From Flavobacterium tibetense (GTDB taxonomy: Bacteria; Bacteroidota; Bacteroidia; Flavobacteriales; Flavobacteriaceae): 64,000 nt of DNA. The stretch's first letter is position 1; every line of letters starts with the position of its first letter. The stretch lies in contig NZ_QLST01000003.1 of assembly GCF_003293845.1 (NCBI RefSeq), positions 62,001-126,000 of the forward strand, written 5' to 3'. Below the pieces are notes generated by a model. That model was not told the DNA's origin, searched no databases, and saw nothing but the letters and a program-made list of their open reading frames with translations. Below, one piece after another: positions 1-7,340 of the stretch. A program made the position numbers and the translations under genes.

Positions 1-120
1 GCGGAGCATATTGCGTATGTAATTTGGCAGAAACTTCGTGTGTTAATTGCTTCCGATAAAGATTTGGAAGTTACGTTATATGAAACACCACGTAATTTTG
101 TAACTTATAAAGGCGAATAA
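1..120 (+). CDS. queD: 6-carboxytetrahydropterin synthase, C-terminal fragment
   Basis: Only the last 39 codons are inside the window; the gene starts upstream of base 1. The visible tail has an aliphatic IWQKLR segment followed by VTLYETPRNFVTYKGE. That pattern (LYET-RNF) is typical of the C-terminus of Bacteroidota QueD/6-pyruvoyl-tetrahydropterin synthase proteins, where the Glu anchors the pterin substrate. QueD makes 6-carboxy-tetrahydropterin from dihydroneopterin triphosphate in queuosine/7-deazaguanine synthesis. The peroxiredoxin gene follows after a single base, so the two are probably co-transcribed. The family call rests on a short tail only. Confidence 0.75.
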   Translation, partial: AEHIAYVIWQKLRVLIASDKDLEVTLYETPRNFVTYKGE

Positions 121-121
121 T

Positions 122-571
122 ATGAGTATTCAAATTGGAGATAAAGTCCCTAGTTTTACAGCCAAAAAGCAAGATGGTGGTACTTTTGATTTGAATGATT
201 ATTTGGGAAAACCTTTGGTAATTTATTTTTATCCCAAAGATTTTACGCCAGGTTGTACTACACAAGCGTGTAGTTTTCGTGATTTTTACCAAGATTTTCA
301 AGATTTAGGTGCTGAAGTTATTGGAATTTCTGGTGATACCGCTGCTTCTCATGAGGCTTTTCAATCGAAATACAAGTTGCCTTTTATTCTACTTTCTGAT
401 TACGATAGAAAAATTAGAAAAGCTTTCGGGGTTCCTACGAGTTTATTCGGTTTGTTGCCGGGTCGTGTAACGTATGTGGTTCATCCCGATGGAACTATAA
501 AAATGGTTTTTAATAGCATGAGTGCCAAAAATCATATTACTAAGGCTTTGGAAATGGTTCGTGAATTTTAA
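122..571 (+). CDS. bcp: Thioredoxin-dependent peroxiredoxin, BCP/PrxQ type
   Basis: This 149-residue protein is full length for the PrxQ/BCP class. It has the AhpC/TSA fold signature FYPKDFTPGCTTQAC. The peroxidatic Cys is C45, and C50 is five residues on, the resolving position used by atypical 2-Cys PrxQ enzymes. These reduce H2O2 and organic or lipid hydroperoxides with thioredoxin electrons in the cytoplasm. There is no signal peptide. It begins one base after the queD stop and ends at a strong bidirectional hairpin at 597-626, so it closes that operon. The identification is firm; the preferred substrate cannot be read from sequence. Confidence 0.93.
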   Translation: MSIQIGDKVPSFTAKKQDGGTFDLNDYLGKPLVIYFYPKDFTPGCTTQACSFRDFYQDFQDLGAEVIGISGDTAASHEAFQSKYKLPFILLSDYDRKIRKAFGVPTSLFGLLPGRVTYVVHPDGTIKMVFNSMSAKNHITKALEMVREF

Positions 572-596
572 AAGTAGTTTATAAAAACTTTATAAA

Positions 597-630
597 AAAA
601 CCTCAATTGTATTAAATTGAGGTTTTGTTT
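597..630. terminator. Bidirectional rho-independent terminator
   Basis: A 12-bp perfect stem (597-608 with 615-626) with a 6-base loop has an A-run on one side and a T-rich tail on the other. It separates the converging bcp and SoxB-like genes. Confidence 0.85.
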
Positions 631-2241
631 TTATTGGAATTGGTAGCCTGTTTCTTTCATTTGAGAAAAAGCATTTGTACCTAAATCTGTGGCTATTGCT
701 CTTCCGTCTAGTTTAGAATTTACTGGGCTTTTCGCTTTTAAATATTCTTCTAGCGCTTGATGTAAGGTATAGGGTTGAATTGTGACATCTTTTGCATTTT
801 TCATACGGCACATAGTTTCTAATGGTTCGCCGGTTCTGTTGCAAGACGCCATGGTGTAGGTCTTTTCTAAATCGAGCGGTTTGCCTTGAATTTTTATTTC
901 TTAAATTCTTTTGCCGTTTTCTAATGAACTATTGAATTTAAGAGTTAGTCCTGAAAAGCGCACTAGCCAACCACCAAATCGATTTTCATATTCTTTGGCA
1001 AAGACATTGTTGATTTCTTTTTCCAGCCAATTTTTTATTTGATGTCCTGTTACCTTACCCGTTTTCATGTGTTCGTTTACGGGTAGCATTCGCCAGATAT
1101 CGTCTTTAGTAATTGCTTTTTTACCTGTTTCATCAGGAACAATTGGAACACCAAATCTAAAGCCATTTGAAGTTGCGAAATCGGCCCCTGTTTTCCATAG
1201 TAAGGCATCTGTAATTAGATTGTCCATTGGGTTTTCTACTACTAAATAACGGTATAAAGGTGTTGTGGTATGTCCTACTATTTGTTGCATTTCTTTTTGG
1301 TATGGCCTTAGCGCTTGATTCACTAATTTTTGTATTTTTAGATTTGCTTTTGTTTTTTCTGGATTAACATCCATTAGTTCGTATGAAAAATTTATCATTT
1401 TTTTATTTTTCATTTTGATGTCTAATTTTCCTAAAAACGAACCAAAAGCTCCAGGTTCCACTACATAGCTGTATTTGCCTTTGATTGGTTTTCTAATCCG
1501 TTCGTGTGTGTCGCTACCTAATATAAAATCGACCTCTTTTGTAATGGGATTGTTGGCAAGTTGAACTTGTTTGGCAATACCGATGTGTGTTATTAAAAAC
1601 AACAGCTCTACTTTTTCTTCCTTTTTTAGTTTGGAAATGAGGGTTTTTAAATTTTCTTGAACGGGTGTGAATTTAATCCCTTCGCTGTATTTTGGATTTT
1701 GTCTTTCGGGAATTTCTGGGTCGTTGTATGCGATAAACCCTATTTTAATTCCCTTTTTTTCTGTAATCCAATACGGAGGGAATAGTGGTTTTTGGGTTTC
1801 TTCATCGAACATATTCGCTGCAATTACATTCGAATTGTAATTGTTCATGATTTGTATCATGATTTTTTTTCCATAGATTACTTCCCAGTTTCCTGGAATC
1901 AGTAGGTCATATTCCATTGCTTGTACAATAGGTGGGAAAATACTTCCTTTTGAAAGCATGCTTGCACCACTTCCTTGAATTAGATCTCCAGCATCAATAA
2001 AAATTGTGCCTTCAGGGTTTTTGTTTTTTTGTTCGTCTACTAAGGTTTTTATTATGGCTAATCCACCTGCTTTTTTAAATACTATCGAATCATTTTCTAC
2101 ATAAAGTTCTTCGTGAGGATTTAGGTAGGCGTGAATGTCGGTGGATTGTAAAATTGTAATATTTTTTTCTTCCGTATTTTCTTTTTTTTCACATGCGGAA
2201 AATACTATTAGTGCTGCTATTGCGATTGTTATTTTTTTCAT
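631..2241 (-). pseudogene. SoxB-like / 5'-nucleotidase-family metallophosphoesterase lipoprotein, interrupted by an in-frame stop
   Basis: The reading frame starting at 2241 encodes a lipoprotein signal (lipobox FSAC, C17), then a calcineurin-type metallophosphoesterase with TDIH (D35, H37) and AGDLIQG (D86). The usual GNHE is replaced by GNWE (N118, W119), followed by ITHIG and GSDTH and the 5'-nucleotidase C-domain. A single TAA at 901-903 ends the frame after residue 446. The same frame continues without a shift for 16 codons and then another 73 residues (MASCNRTGEP...) to a stop at 631, giving a normal family length of about 536 residues. The lost tail is part of the C-domain that holds substrate. 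The local sequence (PYWITEKKG..IGF, YNDPEIP) resembles SoxB-type enzymes more than UshA. It is last in an operon with DsrE-like and DoxX genes. The stop could be a true nonsense mutation or a sequencing error; the 446-residue product could still be made. Confidence 0.8.
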
Positions 2242-2244
2242 TTT

Positions 2245-2688
2245 TTAAAGAGTTATGGTTTTGTATCCTAGTTCTTGCAAGCCGAATATGTAGGTTAGTC
2301 CATTGGTTGTACTTTTCATTTCAGATGGCAGGAGAGTAGGATTTATGTCTAGTTTTTTCAAGGATAATCCGCATGCCAAGATTTTAAATTGTTTTTGATT
2401 AATTGCTAATTGAATTTGTGATTGCAGTTTGTTATTGGATGTAATTTCTTGAATTACTTTTCTACAGATAACGATTTGAAAATCGATTTTATTACTTCTT
2501 GTTTTGAATTCCATACCTGTTTGAATGGCTGCTTTCAAGTGTTCGACATTTCTGACTAAAAGTGCATACTTTCCTTTCTTTTTAATTGCTTGTTCGGTTT
2601 TTTTTATTTCTTGTTTTGTTTGAGCTGTTGCCTTTGGAATGAACCAAAGAAAGCTACTAATGGTTAAAATAATGATATATTTTTTCAT
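2245..2688 (-). CDS. Periplasmic DsrE/F-like protein
   Basis: The 147-residue product has a clear Sec signal peptide (residues 1-23, ending ATAQ). The mature part shows the DsrE-like alternation: a KYALLVRNVEHLKAAIQ segment, a central IVICRKVIQEI strand-helix, and the ILACGLSLKKLDI stretch in which Cys lies at the position of the sulfur-carrying Cys in DsrE-family proteins. DsrE relatives relay sulfane sulfur in the cytoplasm; exported versions like this one are common in Bacteroidota but their role is unknown. It lies 3 bases upstream of the SoxB-like gene and 5 bases downstream of DoxX, so the three are translated from one transcript. Family membership is inferred from fold pattern and context. 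Confidence 0.65.
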   Translation of the reverse strand: MKKYIIILTISSFLWFIPKATAQTKQEIKKTEQAIKKKGKYALLVRNVEHLKAAIQTGMEFKTRSNKIDFQIVICRKVIQEITSNNKLQSQIQLAINQKQFKILACGLSLKKLDINPTLLPSEMKSTTNGLTYIFGLQELGYKTITL

Positions 2689-2693
2689 ATTTT

Positions 2694-3101
2694 TTATTTG
2701 TTATAAATGCTGTATTCTTTTGGATTGTTGAAAATAAAAAACAATAATCCACCAAAAAGTGCTATGTTTTTCCATAAGGGTCCGTGTAAGATTCCGTTAC
2801 CCATTTGTACGGTAATTGTAATTGGAATTAGTACTCCAAAAAGTACTATAGCGGCTATTCGGGTATAGATTCCTAGTAATAAAGCTGTGCCAAAGAGCAG
2901 TAGTACAGAGCCCGTTATGATACCTAAAGTGTAAGGGTCGCCAAAAAAAGTTGCTGTATTTTTAAGGACAGCGTTGTTTATTCTGTTAGCTACTTTATCG
3001 GGGTGAAGTAGGTGTGATGCACCTGCTACAATAAAAATGCCACTTAATAAAATGCGTAGGATTAGAACGGAAAATCCGTTCACTGAAATTTTTGTATTCA
3101 T
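2694..3101 (-). CDS. DoxX family membrane protein
   Basis: A 135-residue protein with four hydrophobic segments. The DoxX pattern (LRILLSGIFIVAGASHLLHPD near residues 17-35, then G-rich TITGSVLLLFGTALLLGIYTR) is clear. DoxX proteins are four-helix inner-membrane proteins; the name comes from the thiosulfate:quinone oxidoreductase subunit, and other members act in redox or detoxification complexes. Its place at the head of a DoxX-DsrE-SoxB-like operon, with an operator further upstream that is shared with sulfur and metal genes at 30-40 kb, supports a role in periplasmic sulfur handling. That role is inference; the family call is solid. Confidence 0.85.
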   Translation of the reverse strand: MNTKISVNGFSVLILRILLSGIFIVAGASHLLHPDKVANRINNAVLKNTATFFGDPYTLGIITGSVLLLFGTALLLGIYTRIAAIVLFGVLIPITITVQMGNGILHGPLWKNIALFGGLLFFIFNNPKEYSIYNK

Positions 3102-3150
3102 TTTTTTTCTAATTTATTGATTATACGTTTTTTTAAATTCAACGATAATA

Positions 3151-3501
3151 CTAACCAATTAGAAACTGTTTATGTAATAAGTAAGTAGGGATTTTTTCTT
3201 TTAGCAGCGTGAAAAAAGGAACAGCTTGTGATTTTTTTTCTGTTGTATTTTTTGTGTAAGTTGCAGAAAATTTTTCAGCAGGTAGAAGAATTTTTTGTTT
3301 TTCTTTTTTTGTAGTTGCCTGCTCGGTAACTTTACAAAAGGTATTGCAAACTCTTTTATTTGCTCCAGTATTTGAGTTATTAGTAGTTTCAGCAATTGGA
3401 GTCCATGATTTTATTTCTTTTTTTAATGCACAAGGAATTAGTACTGCCAAAGTGAGTACTATTACTGCGAATTGTGCTATAGAAAACTTTTTTAAGTTCA
3501 T
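3151..3501 (-). CDS. Small membrane-anchored hypothetical protein, first gene of the DoxX operon
   Basis: The start is placed at the ATG MNLKKFSIAQF (3501) rather than an in-frame ATG 42 bases upstream, because a hydrophobic anchor (residues 6-25, AVIVLTLAVLIP) follows directly and a promoter box overlaps the upstream codons. The product is about 116 residues: one membrane segment, then a Lys/Thr-rich hydrophilic domain with two Cys (RVCNTFCKV, CxxxC spacing). I do not recognise a family. It lies 49 bases upstream of DoxX on the same strand. The -7 box at 3508-3515 leaves almost no leader, so the mRNA may be leaderless or nearly so. Confidence 0.5.
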   Translation of the reverse strand: MNLKKFSIAQFAVIVLTLAVLIPCALKKEIKSWTPIAETTNNSNTGANKRVCNTFCKVTEQATTKKEKQKILLPAEKFSATYTKNTTEKKSQAVPFFTLLKEKIPTYLLHKQFLIG

Positions 3502-3507
3502 GATTGG

Positions 3508-3550
3508 CAAATTTAAGAAATCTAAATTGAGTTGGTGTAACAAAAGTTAC
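3508..3550 (-). promoter_or_regulatory. Operator site A plus -7 box, minus-strand DoxX operon promoter
   Basis: A perfect palindrome GTAAC-AAAA-GTTAC lies at 3537-3550, and the minus strand has TAAATTTG at 3515-3508. The operator centre is 35.5 bp from the last base of the box. This is the spacing seen at six other promoters between 30 and 40 kb. It fits a Crp/Fnr-family activator bound near -41.5. Confidence 0.7.
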
Positions 3551-3591
3551 GCAGTAATTTTTTTAATTCTATTTTATTTCAACTAATCTAT

Positions 3592-3599
3592 TAACTTTG
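3592..3599 (+). promoter_or_regulatory. manA promoter -7 box
   Basis: TAACTTTG matches the Bacteroidota sigma-ABfr -7 consensus TAnnTTTG and lies 23 bases before the GTG start of manA. It is not at the regulated spacing from operator A, so it is probably independent of it. Confidence 0.6.
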
Positions 3600-3622
3600 T
3601 AGTTCTCATTAAAAATATTTAC

Positions 3623-4576
3623 GTGTATCCCTTAACATTTTATCCAATTTTAAAAGAGCGTATTTGGGGCGGAACCAAATTGCAATCGCATTTGCACAAA
3701 GCTATTTCATCGGAAACTACAGGTGAGAGTTGGGAAATTTCAACGGTTTCTGGTGCTATTAGCGTAGTGAATCAAGGTGTTTTGGAAGGAAAAAATCTAA
3801 ATGAACTTATCGATTTGTATCCCGAAGCTATTTTGGGAAAATCGGTTGTGGCTCGTTTTGGGAAGCAATTTCCTTTGTTGTTCAAGTTTATTGATGCCAA
3901 AGAAGATTTATCCATTCAATTGCATCCAAATGATGAATTAGCTCAAAAACGACACAATTCCTTCGGGAAAACGGAAATGTGGTATGTCATGCAAGCGGAT
4001 ACGAATTCGCGTTTGGTGGTTGGTTTTAAAAAAGCGATTACTCCTGAAATTTATTTGCACCATTTACAGCAAAAGCAGTTATTGGATTTGTTACAAGAAT
4101 ATCCAGTGCAAGCTGGCGATGTTTTTTTTCTGGAAACAGGAACGGTTCACGCTATTGGTGCTGGGGTTTTGATTGCTGAAATCCAACAAACTAGTGATGT
4201 TACGTATCGTATTTACGATTGGGATAGAGTAGATGCTGAAGGGAAAAGTCGGGAACTGCATACGGATTTAGCATTGGAAGCGATTAATTTTGATACAACA
4301 GCTTCTAAAATCTCTTACGAATCTAAAGTAAATGAAATAACTTCTGTAGTTTCTTGTCCGTATTTTGTTACTCAACAATTGGTGTTGGAAGGCCATTTTC
4401 ATTGGAACCCATCCAAAGATTCGTTTACTGTTTTTATGTGTGTTTCAGGAAGTTTTGAACTGCTTTATAAGGATGAAAAATATAGTTATTCTAAAGGTGA
4501 TACCGTTTTGTTACCAGCTTGTATTACTGAAATTCAATTTTTTGGAACGGCTACTTTATTAGAAATTTCTATCTAA
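3623..4576 (+). CDS. manA: Mannose-6-phosphate isomerase, class I
   Basis: The 317-residue product interconverts fructose 6-phosphate and mannose 6-phosphate, feeding GDP-mannose and surface polysaccharide synthesis. Zn ligands of the cupin site are visible: LSIQLHPND (Q99, H101), KTEMWYV (E118) and ETGTVHAIGAG (H176). The short type without the large insert is the usual one in Bacteroidota. The start is a GTG (VYPLTFYPILKERIWGG), which aligns with the conserved N-terminus; no ATG is available nearby. It is a single-gene unit with its own promoter box. Confidence 0.92.
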   Translation: MYPLTFYPILKERIWGGTKLQSHLHKAISSETTGESWEISTVSGAISVVNQGVLEGKNLNELIDLYPEAILGKSVVARFGKQFPLLFKFIDAKEDLSIQLHPNDELAQKRHNSFGKTEMWYVMQADTNSRLVVGFKKAITPEIYLHHLQQKQLLDLLQEYPVQAGDVFFLETGTVHAIGAGVLIAEIQQTSDVTYRIYDWDRVDAEGKSRELHTDLALEAINFDTTASKISYESKVNEITSVVSCPYFVTQQLVLEGHFHWNPSKDSFTVFMCVSGSFELLYKDEKYSYSKGDTVLLPACITEIQFFGTATLLEISI

Positions 4577-4601
4577 TGCCTTTTTGTAACGATATATTGT
4601 G

Positions 4602-4609
4602 TAATTTTG
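4602..4609 (+). promoter_or_regulatory. -7 box for the 89-residue conserved protein
   Basis: TAATTTTG fits TAnnTTTG, 24 bases upstream of the ATG at 4634. Confidence 0.6.
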
Positions 4610-4633
4610 CGTCGAATTTTAAATTAAAATACA

Positions 4634-4903
4634 ATGGCAAGCGTTAAAAACTTGAAAAAAGAAATCAACTACGTATTAGGCGACATCGTGAACATCGTTT
4701 ATGTTTGGGAAATGACTAATGGTGGAAAACCAACAGAAACTTCAGATCAATTAGTTGATACTATCTACGAAACTTTTGATTCTTTAATGACAAGAGCAAA
4801 TCAAAAAGACGTTGAGAACAAAAAAGCGCATTTCAAACAAATCCGTAAGGAATACGAAGCTGCTGCTAATCAATTTGTTGCAAAAATTAACGAATTAAAC
4901 TAA
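4634..4903 (+). CDS. Conserved small cytoplasmic protein, function unknown
   Basis: The 89-residue product has no signal or membrane segment. It is predicted to be mostly helical (KNLKKEINYVLGDIVNIVYVWEM, then a long charged helix from about residue 45). Proteins of this size starting with an SVKNLKKEINYVLGDII-like stretch are widespread in Flavobacteriia and carry no assigned function. Its own promoter and highly regular codon use suggest good expression. It lies just upstream of tRNA-Thr, but the tRNA has its own promoter. Confidence 0.8.
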   Translation: MASVKNLKKEINYVLGDIVNIVYVWEMTNGGKPTETSDQLVDTIYETFDSLMTRANQKDVENKKAHFKQIRKEYEAAANQFVAKINELN

Positions 4904-4955
4904 AAAAAAGCGATAAAAAAGTGCCAATATTTTTTGGAAATTTAATTTTCAGAAC

Positions 4956-4963
4956 TATATTTG
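4956..4963 (+). promoter_or_regulatory. tRNA-Thr promoter -7 box
   Basis: TATATTTG matches TAnnTTTG, with a -33-like TTTG at 4933-4936 and a 19-base spacer. It lies about 55 bases before the mature tRNA. Confidence 0.65.
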
Positions 4964-5018
4964 CACCGCAATAAAGTTCACGGATTGACTGGAAACAATT
5001 AATTAGAACTTTAGTTTT

Positions 5019-5092
5019 GCCGGTGTAGCTCAGCTGGCTAGAGCAGCTGATTTGTAATCAGCAGGTCGTGGGTTCGAGTCCCTCCATCGGCT
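5019..5092 (+). tRNA. tRNA-Thr (TGT anticodon)
   Basis: A full cloverleaf can be folded by hand: acceptor GCCGGTG/CATCGGC with one G-T pair, D arm GCTC/GAGC, anticodon stem GCTGA/TCAGC around loop TTTGTAA (anticodon TGT), and T loop TTCGAGT with one T-T mismatch in its stem. The discriminator is T and CCA is not encoded. A terminator hairpin follows within two bases. Confidence 0.96.
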
Positions 5093-5093
5093 C

Positions 5094-5125
5094 AAAAAGG
5101 AAAGTGAAAGCTTTCCTTTTTTTGT
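5094..5125 (+). terminator. tRNA-Thr terminator
   Basis: An 11-bp stem (AAAAAGGAAAG with CTTTCCTTTTT) with a TGAAAG loop and T-rich tail follows the tRNA directly. Confidence 0.8.
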
Positions 5126-5172
5126 TTTTATACTTTTCTTGTTTTTTTATAAACGAATTAGAGTTTCAAAAA

Positions 5173-5201
5173 AAAACGACCCCGTTTTGGAGTCGTTTTA
5201 T
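5173..5201 (-). terminator. Terminator of the DUF4369 lipoprotein gene
   Basis: An imperfect hairpin with arms AAACGAC and GTCGTTT is placed directly after the minus-strand stop at 5202, with a T-tract on that strand. Confidence 0.6.
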
Positions 5202-5918
5202 TTATTTGTTAGCTTTTCTTTCTTCCATGTGTTTGGTTAGCATTTTTCCGTATTTGGAATTGGCTACTTTTGGTGATAGTTTTTTAGCTACTTCTTCTAA
5301 ATACGAAATATTTATATCCGCAATTTCAGATAAGGCAATGTAAGGTGCTACTTCATATTCGCCGTGAGTAGCTGCAAAATTAGCTGCAAAACGGTATTTT
5401 CTGATTAATAATTTTTCATATGCAGCGTCAATACTATCCGCAGTTTTTTGGTTGAAATTAAATTCGTTGTTCAGTCGTTTTTCAATTAAAGTTAAATTTT
5501 CCGTAGTGAACTTTTGATTCATTTCATTGAATTTTTGTAACAATTCGTGGTTTTTTGAACCTGTAATTTTGGCATCGGCATAAAATTGCTTTAATGTGGT
5601 TTTTAACTCCATTTTACCTGGTTCGGCGAAAAAAGGCAAGTTGTTGTCAATAGAATTGGTTTGCCCTCTATCAAGAAAGATATATAACATTTCTGGTTCG
5701 TCAAGTGCAATGTTGCTTTCAAAATTAGTGTCTTTTCCTTTGAAAATGATACTATCCAAAATTACTAAAGTAGAATCCTGAATTTTTTGGATATAAATTT
5801 TTCCTTGACTTAATCCTTTGATATTTCCGGTTAATTGTAATCCTGCAACATCGTTGTTCTCTTTGTTACAAGCGATAAAAACTAACATAATACTTGCTAA
5901 AAGCGCTAATTTCTTCAT
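5202..5918 (-). CDS. DUF4369 domain lipoprotein
   Basis: The start is set at MKKLALLASIMLVFIAC (5918); upstream in-frame codons would put residues in front of a clean lipoprotein signal with lipobox FIAC. The 238-residue product has an N-terminal beta-rich domain (GNIKGLSQGKIYIQKIQDST..., then LYIFLDRGQ and AEPGKMELK). That is the DUF4369 pattern found ahead of thioredoxin domains in Bacteroidota thiol:disulfide proteins. Here the C-terminal half is a charged helical region with no CxxC, so no thioredoxin domain is present. It is predicted to sit in the outer or inner membrane facing the periplasm. The DUF819 gene ends 31 bases upstream on the same strand, so the two may share a transcript. 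Confidence 0.78.
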   Translation of the reverse strand: MKKLALLASIMLVFIACNKENNDVAGLQLTGNIKGLSQGKIYIQKIQDSTLVILDSIIFKGKDTNFESNIALDEPEMLYIFLDRGQTNSIDNNLPFFAEPGKMELKTTLKQFYADAKITGSKNHELLQKFNEMNQKFTTENLTLIEKRLNNEFNFNQKTADSIDAAYEKLLIRKYRFAANFAATHGEYEVAPYIALSEIADINISYLEEVAKKLSPKVANSKYGKMLTKHMEERKANK

Positions 5919-5949
5919 TTTATGATATAGAATTGAATTGATAAATTTT

Positions 5950-7254
5950 TTATTTTGGTGCAGCAATTTCCATTAATAATGCTGCTAAAAGTGCGCCATA
6001 AGTTCCAACTACATAGCCGAAAACAGCTAATAAAACACCAACACTAGCTAACGATGGATGAAATGCTGATGCTACAATAGGTGCTGATGCCGCTCCACCA
6101 ACATTGGCTTTACTACCAACGGCTAAAAAGAAATAAGGTGCTCGAATTATTTTAGCAACACCAATTAATAATGCCACGTGAAATGCCATCCAAATAAGTC
6201 CAACTACTAATAAACCTGGGTTTTTTAACACGGAACCTAAGTCCATTTTCATTCCGATAGAGGCTACTAATATATAAATGAATACACTTCCAATTTTACT
6301 GGCTCCAGCGCCTTCATATTGCTTTAATGATGTAAACGAGAACGCAATTCCTAAAAAGGTAGCAATGGTTACCATCCAAAAGAAACGATCGCCAAAAGTA
6401 GACCAGAAAGAAGTTAAATCATTGACCACATCAAAATTTGCGGATAAATAAGAAGAAATACTATTACTTCCCCAATGTGATAGTCCAACTGCAGTAAACG
6501 CGATAGCTAAAATAATCATTAAATCTGTTAGACTTGGATTTCTGGTTACACCAGCGCTATAAGTTGACACTTTTTCTTTCAATTCTTCAATAGCAGAATT
6601 GTCTGCTTTCAACCATTTGTCAATTTTTTCTTTTCTTCCAATACCAAATAATAAAACGGCCATCCAAATATTGGCCACTACAATATCAACTAATACCATA
6701 GCGCCATATTTTTCTTGGTTGTATTTGAAAATCTCAAGCATTGCCGCTTGATTAGCGCCACCACCAATCCAACTTCCAGCTAAAGTTGTTAAACCACGCC
6801 AAACCGCATCAGGTCCAGCACCACCAACAGTTTCAGGTGAAAAAATGGATACAATTAAAATAGCAATTGGTCCACCTAAAATAATCCCAACGGTTCCAGT
6901 GAAAAACATTATTAAAGCTTTCGGACCTAATTTGAACATTGCTTTTAAGTCGATGCTCAATGTCATCAAAACCAATGCTGCTGGTAATAAAAAACGACTG
7001 GCTACATAATAAATGTTTGATTTTTTTGTTACCAATTCTCCGTTTTCGCCTAATTCTTTCCATTCTGGAGAAATTATATTTAAGGAACTAAAAATTGATG
7101 GTAATAAATAACACATTAATAACGATGGAAAAATGATGTAGAATTTTTTCCAAAATCCTTCTTTGATCGAAGAGGTATAGAAAACAAATCCCAATAACAA
7201 CATGAGTAGTCCAAAAACTATGGTATCGTCAGTAAAAAATGGTGTAGTTTGCAT
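5950..7254 (-). CDS. DUF819 family membrane transporter-like protein
   Basis: The 434-residue polytopic protein has about 10-12 hydrophobic segments. Typical DUF819 (YjcL-like) features are AGSWIGGGANQAAMLE, the repeated FTGTVGIILGGPIA and the C-terminal GSKANVGGAASAPIVASAF. The family is related to sodium-coupled or keto-acid transporters by fold but has no established substrate. The membrane-protein call is certain; the transport role is inferred from family architecture. A strong hairpin at 7284-7318 separates it from the M61 peptidase gene upstream. Confidence 0.88.
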   Translation of the reverse strand: MQTTPFFTDDTIVFGLLMLLLGFVFYTSSIKEGFWKKFYIIFPSLLMCYLLPSIFSSLNIISPEWKELGENGELVTKKSNIYYVASRFLLPAALVLMTLSIDLKAMFKLGPKALIMFFTGTVGIILGGPIAILIVSIFSPETVGGAGPDAVWRGLTTLAGSWIGGGANQAAMLEIFKYNQEKYGAMVLVDIVVANIWMAVLLFGIGRKEKIDKWLKADNSAIEELKEKVSTYSAGVTRNPSLTDLMIILAIAFTAVGLSHWGSNSISSYLSANFDVVNDLTSFWSTFGDRFFWMVTIATFLGIAFSFTSLKQYEGAGASKIGSVFIYILVASIGMKMDLGSVLKNPGLLVVGLIWMAFHVALLIGVAKIIRAPYFFLAVGSKANVGGAASAPIVASAFHPSLASVGVLLAVFGYVVGTYGALLAALLMEIAAPK

Positions 7255-7283
7255 GCTTTATGATTTGATGGCAAAATAAAGAA

Positions 7284-7318
7284 AAAATCCTCAAAATACT
7301 ATCGATTTTGAGGATTTT
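7284..7318 (-). terminator. Terminator downstream of the M61 peptidase gene
   Basis: A 14-bp perfect stem (7284-7297 with 7305-7318) and a 7-base loop lies between two minus-strand genes. It is followed on the minus strand by the DUF819 leader. Confidence 0.75.
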
Positions 7319-7340
7319 AATGTTTTTAAGTTAAAAAAGA

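Noticed and set aside
3537-3599. Operator A controlling manA on the plus strand
   Set aside because: The centre is 55.5 bp from the manA box instead of 35-37; no box lies at the expected place on the plus strand, while the minus strand has one.
4581-4602. TTTTTGTAACGATATATTG before the 89-residue gene as another copy of the operator
   Set aside because: Only one half-site is present and the spacing to the -7 box does not match the other sites.
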